DNA of 37,626 bases from Verrucomicrobiota bacterium (GCA_026397965.1 JAPLTU010000050.1:1-37626), one strand, 5' to 3'; shown: positions 1 to 8,493, counted from the stretch's first letter. A program made the numbers and translations. The notes: generated by a model not told the origin, from the sequence alone.

Positions 1-6
1 ACGGCG

Positions 7-873
7 TTACTTCGTAACCGTCAACGTAAAGCGGAGATACTGATTCGTGCCGTCATTGACATTTAACCAAAAATCGTAATCGCCGGGAGCGGGCAGCTTT
101 AATCGGAATGAAAGCGAGGGTTGCTCGTCGTATTCACCCCCTTCAAGCGAAGGATGCATATGCGCATAACCAGAGTTGCTCCCCGGATCGCCGAATAAGA
201 CCGCATGGCCTAAAGAACCCATCAAAGGCAATAGCTTCACGGCCTGATGGTCTTTAGCCGCTAATTTAACCCTAATTAGAGCCGTTTCGCCGGTTCGGTC
301 GGTGTTGGACGTGTGGCTAACCAGGCTGAGATTGGGGGCCACTGGGACGCTCGCGCGTACCTTTAGCGGTAATAGGGCGGTGCATTCCGCCAACATCACT
401 CTTTCGCTGCGGCGCGGGATAAAGTCTGCAAAAGCTTGGAGCATCTCGCCGGCTTTGTCTGTTGAAAATTCCGTCGGCAGCTCAAAACTCCATCGCCCAT
501 CCTCGGTGGGAGTCGGGTGAAGGTGCACGTAGGCCCGCGCTCCTTTAACCTGTCGTAAATGCAGGTGAATTTTTTGGGTGTGTGAAAGCGATATTTCGTA
601 ATCAAGCATCGGCCGATCGTCTTCGCCTTTTAACCAAAGGAAGCTTGGTCCATCCGCATTTAGGGTGAGTTCCATTTTTACGGGGAACCGCATTTTTTTT
701 GGAGAGTAATAATTTGCCTCTTCGTTGATTCCGCAAAACTCGACCCCGCGTACGAGGAGAGGTTCATGCGCCCCATGCAGGAGGGCACAATGAGTATCGG
801 GCAGGAAACTTAGGGCCAGATAACCCAGGAGGGCCAAGAGGGAAATAAGTCCGACTTGTCGTGATTTACTCAT
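7..873 (-). CDS. Membrane-anchored protein with two HxHP-containing repeats, linked to SCO1
   Basis: No named family recognised. The 288-residue protein has one N-terminal membrane segment (about residues 8-25) and a large extracytoplasmic part. Two regions resemble each other: residues 100-155 carry AYVHLHP (histidines 117 and 119) and residues 215-275 carry GYAHMHP (histidines 238 and 240). Each is followed by a beta-rich stretch ending in an aromatic-rich strand, which suggests an internal duplication. Paired His-x-His-Pro motifs are compatible with metal binding, and the gene directly follows a SCO1-like copper-chaperone gene with an ATGA overlap, so a role in copper handling or cytochrome oxidase assembly is inferred. 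It is the last gene of a four-gene minus-strand operon. Function remains unproven; it could simply be a structural periplasmic protein. Confidence 0.75.
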   Translation of the reverse strand: MSKSRQVGLISLLALLGYLALSFLPDTHCALLHGAHEPLLVRGVEFCGINEEANYYSPKKMRFPVKMELTLNADGPSFLWLKGEDDRPMLDYEISLSHTQKIHLHLRQVKGARAYVHLHPTPTEDGRWSFELPTEFSTDKAGEMLQAFADFIPRRSERVMLAECTALLPLKVRASVPVAPNLSLVSHTSNTDRTGETALIRVKLAAKDHQAVKLLPLMGSLGHAVLFGDPGSNSGYAHMHPSLEGGEYDEQPSLSFRLKLPAPGDYDFWLNVNDGTNQYLRFTLTVTK

Positions 874-1742
874 TTATGGGCGGGTGCTTGGAGTTGGGCA
901 AAGGTTTGCGCGACTTCGACGGGATCAAATACCGCCCCTTCCTTGCGTCTCACAATCCGGCCTTCGGCGCTGACGATGATCAAGGCGGCGTTGTGAACAA
1001 TCGTACCATCGTCGCGCACTGTTAAGATACCATAATGTTTCATCAGGTCTTTGATTTGCGCGGAGTCACCTGTCAGGAAACGATGTCGTAGCGGGTTGAT
1101 CTGATAACCGTCCGCATAGGCCTTCAAGACCCCCGGGGAATCGTTCTCCGGGTCGAAGGTGATGCTAAGCAAGCGAACCGCTGCTAGGCTGGCATCTTTA
1201 TCCAACTCGTCTGCCAGGTTCTTCATCGCTTGGGTCGAAGCTGGACACATGCGTGCATTGCGGCAGCTTGTGAAAATAAAGTTTATCGCCAGGGGCGCTC
1301 CCAGAATGTCTTTCTTGGTCACTAGTTTGGCGGTCTGATCCCACAGGGCCATGTTGGGCACAAGTTCGGACGGTATTCGCGTCACCAACCGACCCTTATC
1401 CAGGGTTTCGAGATGTAAGGCATCGGTAATTTCGGCGATTTGGCGCAAGGATTCAGGCTCAACGGGAAAGACCCTTAATGCGAATTCAGGATCAGTGGCG
1501 GTGCTGATTTCAAAGCGGACACGGCGACCCTCCCAGGCGATATTATTATCCCCGCTGGAAAGCTTGATTTTACGCGTCGCTAACTTGATCGGTTCTCCCG
1601 AGGGGCCGAGGAGTTGGATTTCCGCTGTGCTTCCTTTCTGGTCTTGCTTAACAATCAATGCGGTTGATACCTGCGTAGAATCGGCGGCAAGCAAGGCTTG
1701 GCAGCCGAGTAAGAGTCCTAAAATGAGAGGGAGTGATTTCAT
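870..1742 (-). CDS. SCO1/SenC-family protein with extended cysteine spacing
   Basis: A secreted thioredoxin-fold protein of 290 residues. The N-terminus is a signal peptide; LLGC at residues 12-14 could be a weak lipobox. Residues 20-125 form an extra domain, and residues 135-285 are SCO-like. The SCO metal/redox residues are visible: Cys160 and Cys166 in FTSCRNARMCP, and His250 in GTIVHNAA. Classical SCO proteins have CxxxC; here five residues separate the cysteines. SCO proteins deliver copper to the CuA site of cytochrome oxidase or act as thiol reductases. The start overlaps the upstream ppx-like stop (ATGA), and its own stop overlaps the next gene, so translation is probably coupled. No oxidase gene lies in the window, so the target is unknown. 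Confidence 0.85.
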   Translation of the reverse strand: MKSLPLILGLLLGCQALLAADSTQVSTALIVKQDQKGSTAEIQLLGPSGEPIKLATRKIKLSSGDNNIAWEGRRVRFEISTATDPEFALRVFPVEPESLRQIAEITDALHLETLDKGRLVTRIPSELVPNMALWDQTAKLVTKKDILGAPLAINFIFTSCRNARMCPASTQAMKNLADELDKDASLAAVRLLSITFDPENDSPGVLKAYADGYQINPLRHRFLTGDSAQIKDLMKHYGILTVRDDGTIVHNAALIIVSAEGRIVRRKEGAVFDPVEVAQTFAQLQAPAHK

Positions 1743-2662
1743 AACTGGTCGCCCGATGGGCCAAGCATCAATTCCATCATTCCATGACGAACGCCGCGGT
1801 GCGTCAGATGAAAGGCCTCGGCTCCCGTTAGGTCAGCTAAGGTGCATAAGGTGACTAAGGCTGCTGGCATGATATCAAGGCGGTCCTTAGGTAGGCCGGG
1901 AACGCTTTGACGTTCTTGGATATTCATCGCGCATAATTTGTCTTTTAATTCCCGAATTCTTAAGAGAGGCAATCGCCCTCCGATGGGTGCTTCTCCGATC
2001 GCGCTTAAATAAAGAGCGATGCTGGCGAAAGCTCCGCCGGCTCCGATGATCAAGAAGTTTTCCGCCGCCTTGCTGGGGATGATCGTACTTAAGGTGTTAA
2101 GTAGGTGCGAACGAATCGAAGATTGGTCATGATCATCCACTGCGCCTAAGCCCCCGCGGAGATAACCATGGGTTAGTCGAACCGAACCAAGGGCAAAACT
2201 GCGCGCTAAGGTACACTGCTTCCCTCTTAGCGCCATCACCTCCAGACTGCCGCCGCCAAGGTCGAATGCTAAGATGTTTTTATAATCGGAATAAAGGACG
2301 TCAGACCGAATACCCGCCGCGGTCAGCCTGGCCTCGACCTCACCCGAAATGATAGTCAAACCCAAGCCGGTCTTGGCCTTGATCCGATAAGAGAATATGT
2401 CCCGGTTCTTACAGTCGCGAACGGCGCTCGTCCCCAAGATGACGATACGGGCGGCCCCATGCCCCTTGGCGACGGCTATCAGCCGGTTGATGCCTTCAAC
2501 GGCTTCATCCATGATATCTGAAGGGAGAAGTGCGGCTTCGTCTCCGGGTTGGAATAGCCGGATTGATTCCGAACTGCGTCCGATCTCCTGTTGGGTTTGG
2601 CCATCAGCGACGGCTACCTTGATCGAATTAGAACCCACATCAATAACTGCAATCTTAGTCAT
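1739..2662 (-). CDS. Ppx/GppA-family phosphatase (short form)
   Basis: A cytoplasmic actin-fold phosphatase of 307 residues, with the N-terminal phosphate-binding motif AVIDVGSNSIK (residues 5-15), the second motif LAFDLGGGSLEVM, and a later IIGAGGAFAS loop. The family hydrolyses polyphosphate or the pentaphosphate alarmone pppGpp. At about 300 residues it contains only the core domain and lacks the C-terminal HD-like extension of E. coli Ppx and GppA, as in many short family members. It lies 2 bases after the LpxR-like gene and overlaps the SCO-like gene, so it is the second gene of an operon. Which substrate it uses cannot be told from the sequence. Confidence 0.9.
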   Translation of the reverse strand: MTKIAVIDVGSNSIKVAVADGQTQQEIGRSSESIRLFQPGDEAALLPSDIMDEAVEGINRLIAVAKGHGAARIVILGTSAVRDCKNRDIFSYRIKAKTGLGLTIISGEVEARLTAAGIRSDVLYSDYKNILAFDLGGGSLEVMALRGKQCTLARSFALGSVRLTHGYLRGGLGAVDDHDQSSIRSHLLNTLSTIIPSKAAENFLIIGAGGAFASIALYLSAIGEAPIGGRLPLLRIRELKDKLCAMNIQERQSVPGLPKDRLDIMPAALVTLCTLADLTGAEAFHLTHRGVRHGMMELMLGPSGDQL

Positions 2663-2664
2663 AA

Positions 2665-3627
2665 TTAGTAGCGTAAATCTCCTTTGAAGCCGCCGTAGAA
2701 ATGCACCCCGTCCTGAGTATCGAATTCGGCCGATCGGACGGCGGTGAAGAAACTGGCGGAAACGGCTTTTAGTTGGAAGGTAGCCCCGAGGGCGAATTGT
2801 AAGACGACGGGTCGACGGGTCACGCCGCGGGATGCGTTGAGACTCGTGCCATCGATGGAGTAATTATGGACGACGACTTCGAGTTGCGTATCTGCGAAGC
2901 CCCATACGGAAAAATCGGGCGACAGGTCGATGGCATCGGGGACAAAGATAGGATCATAGCCGTTGGAATGCCGAATATACGAATGTCCCCAGGACCGGTC
3001 CAGGTTCAGGCCTAAGCGCAGTTGCATGCCAATAATAAATTCGGTGCGAATTGTCCCAAGATCGAGCAACGCGCGCACGATCAGATCGCGATACCCCCGG
3101 TCGATCGTGTCTAAATTTAAACGCCGGCGAAACTCGCCGTTTAAATTCACGACGGGCTCATTGGGCATTTGCGTTCGCCAGCCGGCGGCCGGTTTTAGTC
3201 CGACCAAGTGGTGAAAGTTATTCTGGGTTCCCGTTCCGCCGGCAGCCTGACCAATCATCCCGAATTGTAATTCAACAGAGACTAGGCAGTCGCGACGTCC
3301 GCCACGGTCTAAGACGGTGCCATATCCGTAACTGAAATAAGCCGCCCCAGAGTAGGGTAGATCGTCTAAACTGGGATTCGATGCAAGGGTATCAGCCGGA
3401 GTGTTAATCTCTTGGGTCAAAGACGCGTAGGCATGCTCGCCTGATGCCAGGGTCAGCTTAATCCCTTGGGTATAATAACGGTCCAGGTTTCGCGCACTGA
3501 ACTTATCATTTTCTTCGGTCAAGGATACCCGGGCTTTCACGCCGGCCGTCGGTAAAGGTGAATCGAAATCAATCGCCTGTGCCGCCGCGGCCAAAAACAG
3601 GTAGGTGAAGAGTGCAAGAGACCGCAT
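2665..3627 (-). CDS. LpxR-like outer-membrane lipid A deacylase (DUF2219)
   Basis: A 320-residue protein with a clear signal peptide (residues 1-18, ending AAAQA) and alternating beta-strand sequence ending in an aromatic residue (GDLRY), as expected for an outer-membrane barrel. Family hallmarks are visible: LTEENDKFSARNLDRYYTQGIKL near the N-terminus, the GMIGQAAGG stretch, and NNFHHLVGLKPAAGW with the following NEP. In Salmonella LpxR the early Asn-Asp pair and a His are catalytic, and equivalents appear present (END and the HH pair). The enzyme removes 3'-acyloxyacyl chains of lipid A. It is the first gene of its operon and diverges from the Mla-type transporter, suggesting shared envelope-lipid regulation. 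The leader before ATG reads TACCCTCCTCG, with no Shine-Dalgarno. Confidence 0.85.
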   Translation of the reverse strand: MRSLALFTYLFLAAAAQAIDFDSPLPTAGVKARVSLTEENDKFSARNLDRYYTQGIKLTLASGEHAYASLTQEINTPADTLASNPSLDDLPYSGAAYFSYGYGTVLDRGGRRDCLVSVELQFGMIGQAAGGTGTQNNFHHLVGLKPAAGWRTQMPNEPVVNLNGEFRRRLNLDTIDRGYRDLIVRALLDLGTIRTEFIIGMQLRLGLNLDRSWGHSYIRHSNGYDPIFVPDAIDLSPDFSVWGFADTQLEVVVHNYSIDGTSLNASRGVTRRPVVLQFALGATFQLKAVSASFFTAVRSAEFDTQDGVHFYGGFKGDLRY

Positions 3628-3716
3628 CGAGGAGGGTAAGCAAAGGCTCGGAAGGCTGGGGGGACAACGCCTTTCTACTTGTGAATAATGTTCTGCCGAA
3701 GTATTTGACAGTCAGG
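3628..3716. promoter_or_regulatory. Divergent intergenic region between lpxR-like and mla-type operons
   Basis: This 89-base gap must hold promoters for both operons. On the plus strand there is an AT-rich GTGAATAATG segment near 3681-3690 that could be a -10 element. TTGACA at 3705-3710 is too close to the ATG at 3717 to be a -35 for that gene. On the minus strand TACCCTCC (3631-3638) sits just before the lpxR-like ATG. No confident -35/-10 pair can be assigned by eye. Confidence 0.4.
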
Positions 3717-4811
3717 ATGTCGCAAACTTCCAAAAGCACTTCATGGGCTAGGACGGAAGTCCTCGCGGACGGAACTGCTTTGGTCACCTTGGGCGGAGTC
3801 TGGTCTCTGCATGAAGAACTTCCCGATATCATCATCAAGGGCGATAAGGTCCAGGTTAGGGCGGAAGACTTGGGAGATTTCGACTCCTCCCTACCCTCTT
3901 GGCTTTACGGCAACTTTAAGAACATTCGACACATTGATCTAGTCGCCCTTCCGCAGCGCCTTCAGGCGTTAGTTCAATTAGCTGAAAAGGCTTCCGTTAA
4001 CGAAAGCCCTTCGACTGAAAGCAATGTCCTCGAACGTTTCGGCAATTGGGGGGTCGACAGTTCGTCCTCCTGGTCGCGCGCCTTCGATCATATTGGTAAT
4101 ACCGCTTTAGGATTTATCCGATCTGTCTTCGGTCGAGCCAAAGTAAATTGGTCGGACTTACCTCTGCAGCTGCAGACCGCCGGGGTCGATGCGCTTCCGA
4201 TTGTGGCGCTCCTCGGCTTTCTCACCGGGCTAATCATGGCCTATGTTGGCTTGATTCAGTTACGGCAGTTGGGCGCAACGGTGTATGTCGCTAACCTGGT
4301 GTCTCTGGCGATGACTCGGGAGATGGGCGCCTTAATGACGGGCATTATTGCATGTGGTCGAACTTCCACTTCTTTTGCGTCTCAACTAGGGAGCATGAAT
4401 GTCAGTCAGGAAACCGACGCCTTGCGCGCCCTCGGCCTTAACCCGATCGAATACCTGGCCATTCCTCGTATCGTCGCCGTGACACTGATGATTCCACTGT
4501 TATCATTATTCGCGACTTTCATTGGGGTACTCGGAGGTATGGTGGTGGCTTGTGCGGGCGATCTCAGCGTCGAACAATACCTTACCCAAGTCATCCTCGC
4601 CATCACCTTCAAGAGCTTCCTTGTGGGCTTCATTAAATCCATCGCCTTTGGTTTCATCGCGGCTTGGGCCGGATGTTATCGCGGTTCCGTCGCGCATCGT
4701 TCCGCCCTCGGCGTCGGAGAAGCGGCTACCTCGGCGGCCGTGCTGGGCATCACGCTCATCGTCATCGCGGACGCCATTTTCGCAGTGCTCTTCAATCTCT
4801 TCAAGTTCTGA
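3717..4811 (+). CDS. mlaE: MlaE-type lipid ABC transporter permease with N-terminal STAS-like domain
   Basis: Inner-membrane permease of an MCE-type lipid transporter, 364 residues from the chosen ATG. An earlier in-frame ATG at 3612 would overlap the divergent gene and add an unrelated extension, so 3717 is preferred. Residues 1-95 look like a STAS/MlaB-like domain (ending RHIDLVALPQRLQALVQLAEK). A linker follows, then the MlaE domain from about 145 with five or so hydrophobic helices. The conserved MlaE signature is present: TREMGALMTGIIACGRTSTS, followed by LGSMNVSQETDALRALGLNP. In E. coli MlaB is a separate STAS protein; here it appears fused. The stop overlaps the ATPase start (TGATG), so the two are translationally coupled. 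First gene of a long plus-strand operon. Confidence 0.92.
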   Translation: MSQTSKSTSWARTEVLADGTALVTLGGVWSLHEELPDIIIKGDKVQVRAEDLGDFDSSLPSWLYGNFKNIRHIDLVALPQRLQALVQLAEKASVNESPSTESNVLERFGNWGVDSSSSWSRAFDHIGNTALGFIRSVFGRAKVNWSDLPLQLQTAGVDALPIVALLGFLTGLIMAYVGLIQLRQLGATVYVANLVSLAMTREMGALMTGIIACGRTSTSFASQLGSMNVSQETDALRALGLNPIEYLAIPRIVAVTLMIPLLSLFATFIGVLGGMVVACAGDLSVEQYLTQVILAITFKSFLVGFIKSIAFGFIAAWAGCYRGSVAHRSALGVGEAATSAAVLGITLIVIADAIFAVLFNLFKF

Positions 4812-5569
4812 TGAGTACCAAGGAAGATATCTTGGTCAGCGAAAACCTTTCAATCGGCCACGGGAGTAAGGCGATTATGGATCGAATCAATTTCCGTCTT
4901 ACGGCCGGAAAAATCCTCGCGGTTGTCGGCCCGAGCGGTTGCGGCAAGAGTACCCTCATGCGTGCCCTGAGCGGACTTGACGAACCTCTGGCCGGCAAAT
5001 CCATGCTCATGGGGGTCGATTTATCCCGCGCTGATCAAGCCTTGCGGGAAGCGACCCTGCGTCGACTTGGGTTTCTTTTCCAAGGCGCTGCCCTTTTCTC
5101 CTCTCTCACTTTACGCGAAAACGTCGAAATGCCGATGCGGGAATTTCTCCGGGCACCTAAGCGGGAGATTCGGCAGCTGGCCGAATATAAGCTAGCCCTC
5201 GTCGGTCTGGCTGATGCCATGGAAAAACTTCCCTCCGAGATCAGCGGCGGGATGATGAAGCGAGCGGGAATCGCCCGCGCCATGGCCCTTGATCCTGAAA
5301 TCATTTTCCTCGACGAACCCAGCGCTGGCTTAGATCCGGTCACTTCTGGCCGTATTGATGAATTAATCCTCAAACTCCGCGAATCGTTCGGTACCACCAT
5401 TGTACTCGTAAGTCACGAGGTGCCCAGCATCTTACGCACGGCTGACTTCTGCGTTTACCTTGACCCTGACACAGGCACGATGAGTGCCTACGCTCCGCCG
5501 CGCGATTTCCTGCGACCTGATTTCACACCCAAAGCCCACGCTTTCTTTACCCAAGCCTGTCTAACCTGA
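4811..5569 (+). CDS. mlaF: MlaF-type ABC transporter ATPase
   Basis: Cytoplasmic ATPase of 252 residues that energises lipid transport by the adjacent permease. The start is the ATG overlapping the permease stop; an in-frame ATG upstream at 4664 lies inside the permease gene and gives a nonsense extension. Walker A is GPSGCGKST, the signature is ISGGMMKRAGIARAMA, Walker B is IIFLDEPSAGLDPV, and the switch His is in LVSHEVPS. The signature has GGMMKR rather than LSGGQ, which is typical of MlaF/Mce ATPases. It is followed 2 bases later by the MCE-domain gene. Confidence 0.95.
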   Translation: MSTKEDILVSENLSIGHGSKAIMDRINFRLTAGKILAVVGPSGCGKSTLMRALSGLDEPLAGKSMLMGVDLSRADQALREATLRRLGFLFQGAALFSSLTLRENVEMPMREFLRAPKREIRQLAEYKLALVGLADAMEKLPSEISGGMMKRAGIARAMALDPEIIFLDEPSAGLDPVTSGRIDELILKLRESFGTTIVLVSHEVPSILRTADFCVYLDPDTGTMSAYAPPRDFLRPDFTPKAHAFFTQACLT

Positions 5570-5571
5570 CC

Positions 5572-6609
5572 ATGCGACGATCAGCCAACAAAACCTTAAT
5601 TGGTGCCTTTGTCGTAGGGGGGATTGTTCTCTTTACCGTCGCTTTTGTGCTTTTGGGCGCGGGCTCATTTTCGGGAGTTAAGCCGACTGCAATTTCCTAT
5701 TTCGATGACTCCGTAAGCGGACTCGATATCGGTGCGCCAGTTAAGTTCAGGGGCGTCACCATCGGCAAGGTTTCGCAGGTGCTGCTCCGTACTACCGCCC
5801 AAGGTGCAGCGGATTACTCGGTGCCCGTGGTGATGGAGTTCGCCGCCGACCTCTTGACGCGTCGCGGCCTCGATCAAGCTCTTTTGGAGAAAAATGGTTT
5901 GCGCCTATCCATCGAGAAAGGCCTGCGCGCCAAACTCCAACAGCAATCCGTCATCACCGGCGTCCTTTACGTCGAACTGGATTACTTCCCGGACACCGCT
6001 TATAAGCTCCACGATTTGAAAGGGGAATCTGCCGAAATCCCCACCCAGCCGTCCAACCTCGGGGCCCTTACCCGAGCCGTCTCTCAGACACTCGACCAAC
6101 TAAGCCGGGTCGACTTTGTTTCCATCACCAAGAAAGTGGACTCGATCTTAGGTCGGCTCGACAAGGGGGCGTCGCAGATCGAATTCGAAAAAATTAATAC
6201 TAATCTCGTCCTGGCATCTTCTAACATCGCCCAGGTGACCGGTGATCCAGCTGTCACTAAGGCCATCGCGGATTTCTCGACGGCTATGCGCGGGATCGAT
6301 GGCCTGGTCAAGCGGCTGACCACCAAGGTCGATCCCGTAGCCGATGACATCAAGGGTATGGCCACCGCCGGCCGCAAGGCGCTCGATCGCTTGAACGAAA
6401 CTTCCGAAAACCTCCGGACCCTAACGAAGCCAGGCTCGCCGGCGCGCCGGGATCTTGATCAGGCCTTGGCCGACGTTTCCGATGCCGCCCAGGCGATCAG
6501 ATCGCTGGCTGATTTCATCGAACGTAATCCTGAAACTATCATTCAGGGTAGAAGTAAGGCCATCGTCCCGACCGTTATTAAGGCTATCGAAAAACCTGAA
6601 GCGAAATGA
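5572..6609 (+). CDS. MCE-domain (MlaD-like) substrate-binding protein
   Basis: A 345-residue periplasm-facing protein anchored by one N-terminal helix (about residues 8-30). The MCE domain follows, with the family start SVSGLDIGAPVKFRGVTIGKV. It then has a long, mostly helical tail rich in Asp, Ala and Leu (residues 150-345), longer than E. coli MlaD (about 180 residues) and more like single-MCE proteins of other phyla. MCE proteins form hexameric rings that carry phospholipids between the inner and outer membranes. It sits between the ATPase and the auxiliary lipoprotein and its stop overlaps the next start by four bases (ATGA). Confidence 0.93.
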   Translation: MRRSANKTLIGAFVVGGIVLFTVAFVLLGAGSFSGVKPTAISYFDDSVSGLDIGAPVKFRGVTIGKVSQVLLRTTAQGAADYSVPVVMEFAADLLTRRGLDQALLEKNGLRLSIEKGLRAKLQQQSVITGVLYVELDYFPDTAYKLHDLKGESAEIPTQPSNLGALTRAVSQTLDQLSRVDFVSITKKVDSILGRLDKGASQIEFEKINTNLVLASSNIAQVTGDPAVTKAIADFSTAMRGIDGLVKRLTTKVDPVADDIKGMATAGRKALDRLNETSENLRTLTKPGSPARRDLDQALADVSDAAQAIRSLADFIERNPETIIQGRSKAIVPTVIKAIEKPEAK

Positions 6610-7196
6610 CCCGACTCTGCATACTCTTAACCGCGCTACTCACCTTGCCGGGATGTATCGTCTTTGATAAAAAAAGCGAAGCGGTCGCTTTTTACCAATT
6701 TAGTTCACCTCAGGCGGCCGCCGCAAAGTCGGATCCGGTCGTCTTCGTCACTCGTGCCTCGATTCCCCCCGCTCTCCGCCGCCCCAATCTGGTCATGCTG
6801 GATGATGCTGGCTGGGTGCGGATCGAAGACTCGCATCGTTGGGTCGCTCCCCTTGACCGTCTTATTTCCGAAGCCATTGCGAATCACTTAGCGTCGATTA
6901 ACGGGATTTCGACGACCTTGCTTGCTCCCCCCGCTGACCACCTTGTCCTTCTGGTCACCGTCGAGCGGATGGCCGTTCAGGCACCGAAAGACGCCACCCT
7001 CCGCATCCATTTCCGGTTAGAAAATTCAGCCGGTGAAGTCATCCGTGAGAAAACCAGCGCTTGGTCGACTGTGATGGATTCGCCAAATTCGGCTGAGTTC
7101 GTCCGAGCTCAATCAAAAAATCTCGCTAATGCCGCACACGACATCAGCACATGGATACGCCCTAGCGTCACCCCTACTCCGCCCAAGCAGCCATGA
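6606..7196 (+). CDS. PqiC/ABC-type transport auxiliary lipoprotein
   Basis: A 196-residue lipoprotein with a lipobox LTLPGC (Cys17). After it comes an AVAFYQFSSP segment and a mixed alpha/beta domain resembling the ABC-transport auxiliary lipoproteins (PqiC/DUF330 type) that accompany MCE transporters. In PqiABC the lipoprotein is attached to the outer membrane and contacts the MCE channel. Assignment rests on position directly after the MCE gene, the lipobox, the length and the general pattern, and is less certain than for the three upstream genes. Its end overlaps the DUF5069 gene (ATGA). Confidence 0.75.
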   Translation: MTRLCILLTALLTLPGCIVFDKKSEAVAFYQFSSPQAAAAKSDPVVFVTRASIPPALRRPNLVMLDDAGWVRIEDSHRWVAPLDRLISEAIANHLASINGISTTLLAPPADHLVLLVTVERMAVQAPKDATLRIHFRLENSAGEVIREKTSAWSTVMDSPNSAEFVRAQSKNLANAAHDISTWIRPSVTPTPPKQP

Positions 7197-7666
7197 CCGA
7201 TTCAGTGCCAAACCCCAAGTTGGGCTACTCCGAGGCCACGGGCGAGATCTGCTACGACCTGCCTTCTTCTTACGTTCCGCATCCTGCTACCGGCCTGCTT
7301 CACTTGCCACGCTTTCTCGCTAAAGCCCGCAAACATCTCACCGGCGAACTTCCCAAATCCTACCAGCGGAACTTCTGTAAGGGCTTCGATCGTTTTCTTT
7401 GCCTGCACCTCGGGGTCGAACCTGATATCGTCGTGCAATGTGTCCGTGAGTCCGTTAGCCTTCAGGACCTTGACGCCAGACTCCTGACGGTCTTTCCTAC
7501 CGACCTGCGCGTGGCTATTTGGAATCGCGAGCTCGTCCAAAAAGGGATGAGCGAAATGGGTCGCGAGGCCCTCGCTGAAGCCAAACGCAAGATGGGTGCC
7601 GAGCAGCGCACCGATATTATCTCTTTTGCCGACATGATTGATTTCGATGAAGGCCGCATAAAATGA
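7193..7666 (+). CDS. DUF5069 family protein
   Basis: A soluble 157-residue protein with no signal peptide. The pattern LLHLPRFLAKARKHLTGELP, then FDRFLCLHLGVEPD, is typical of DUF5069, a family of small proteins of unknown function common in Verrucomicrobiota and Planctomycetota. The C-terminal half is rich in charged helices (SEMGREALAEAKRKMGAEQR). It overlaps both neighbours by four bases, so it is made together with the lipid transporter and the methyltransferase-like protein. No catalytic motif is evident. Confidence 0.8.
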   Translation: MTDSVPNPKLGYSEATGEICYDLPSSYVPHPATGLLHLPRFLAKARKHLTGELPKSYQRNFCKGFDRFLCLHLGVEPDIVVQCVRESVSLQDLDARLLTVFPTDLRVAIWNRELVQKGMSEMGREALAEAKRKMGAEQRTDIISFADMIDFDEGRIK

Positions 7667-8493
7667 CCCCTCCTGACCCTCATCCTAATCGCCTCATCAT
7701 TCGAGGGATTAAATCACTTTTAGCCTGCCTGGAACATCATCCCAAGGCCCTCCGGGAAATCGTCGCCACCGCCGCCTTTGCACCCTCTTTAGCCGAGCAC
7801 AATAAAGTATTCACCGAACTCGGGGTGAAGACCCGCATCGTCGGCCCCATCGAATTGGCTGAGACCGCCGAAGGTCCTTGCGACGATGTCTGCGCGTTGA
7901 CTATGCGTCCCGATCTCGGTCTAGCTCGGGTTTCGGATTTCACCGAATGGCGCGAAACGCACGAAAGCATCGTTATCGCAGATGGCATCACGAATCCCGA
8001 AGACTTGGCGGCCATCGCCCGTTCGATGGCGGCTTTCGGACTCAAGCGTCTCCTGCTCTCTTCCGGCACTGAAAAAATCGCCTTTCATCCCGCAGCTTGG
8101 AATTTATCCCGTGGTTCGATGGAAAACCTGCGCTTGATGCGTGCCGCGGCTTTGGGTGGCTTACTCAAACTGGTGGAAGACCGTTGCTGCGTCGTCGCAC
8201 TCTCCCCTGACATGGGTCGAAAGATCGACCTAGGGATTCCCGTTCGAGTTCCTGCTCGCCACTTGGCGCTTCTGATTTCTGGCGAACGTCTTGACCCCGA
8301 CCTCCAGCCCCGGGTCGAACATTGCTTCCGTTTTCCAGGCATCTTAGGCCAGCCTCCGCTTCATTTATCCGAAGTCACCCCTTTGGTGATGGCCTGGTTC
8401 GCCGCGACCCCCAAGCCCCGCGCCGACGGCTTCATGGCTCGTAAACGCGCCCGCCATGCCAAGGGCAAAGAATCTAATCCTCCGACCGAATAA
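7663..8493 (+). CDS. SpoU/TrmH-like RNA methyltransferase homologue, diverged
   Basis: The 276-residue protein has the SpoU layout: an N-terminal substrate-binding-like part (residues 10-80), then a knot-fold domain from 100 with IVIADGITNPEDLAAIARSM followed by AAFG. Arg120 is the counterpart of the conserved Arg of motif 1. The motif 1 Asn-x-Gly is replaced by Asp-Leu-Ala, motif 2 reads LALLISGERLDPDL (207 region), and the Asn-rich motif 3 is not recognisable (FPGILGQPPLHLSEVT). It therefore belongs to the superfamily but may have changed or lost 2'-O-methylation activity. The C-terminus is basic (MARKRARHAKGK), consistent with RNA binding. It overlaps the DUF5069 gene. Confidence 0.7.
   Translation: MTPPDPHPNRLIIRGIKSLLACLEHHPKALREIVATAAFAPSLAEHNKVFTELGVKTRIVGPIELAETAEGPCDDVCALTMRPDLGLARVSDFTEWRETHESIVIADGITNPEDLAAIARSMAAFGLKRLLLSSGTEKIAFHPAAWNLSRGSMENLRLMRAAALGGLLKLVEDRCCVVALSPDMGRKIDLGIPVRVPARHLALLISGERLDPDLQPRVEHCFRFPGILGQPPLHLSEVTPLVMAWFAATPKPRADGFMARKRARHAKGKESNPPTE

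Noticed and set aside
3705..3710. TTGACA as -35 of the Mla operon
   Set aside because: It is only six bases from the start codon, so no -10 and transcript start would fit before the gene.
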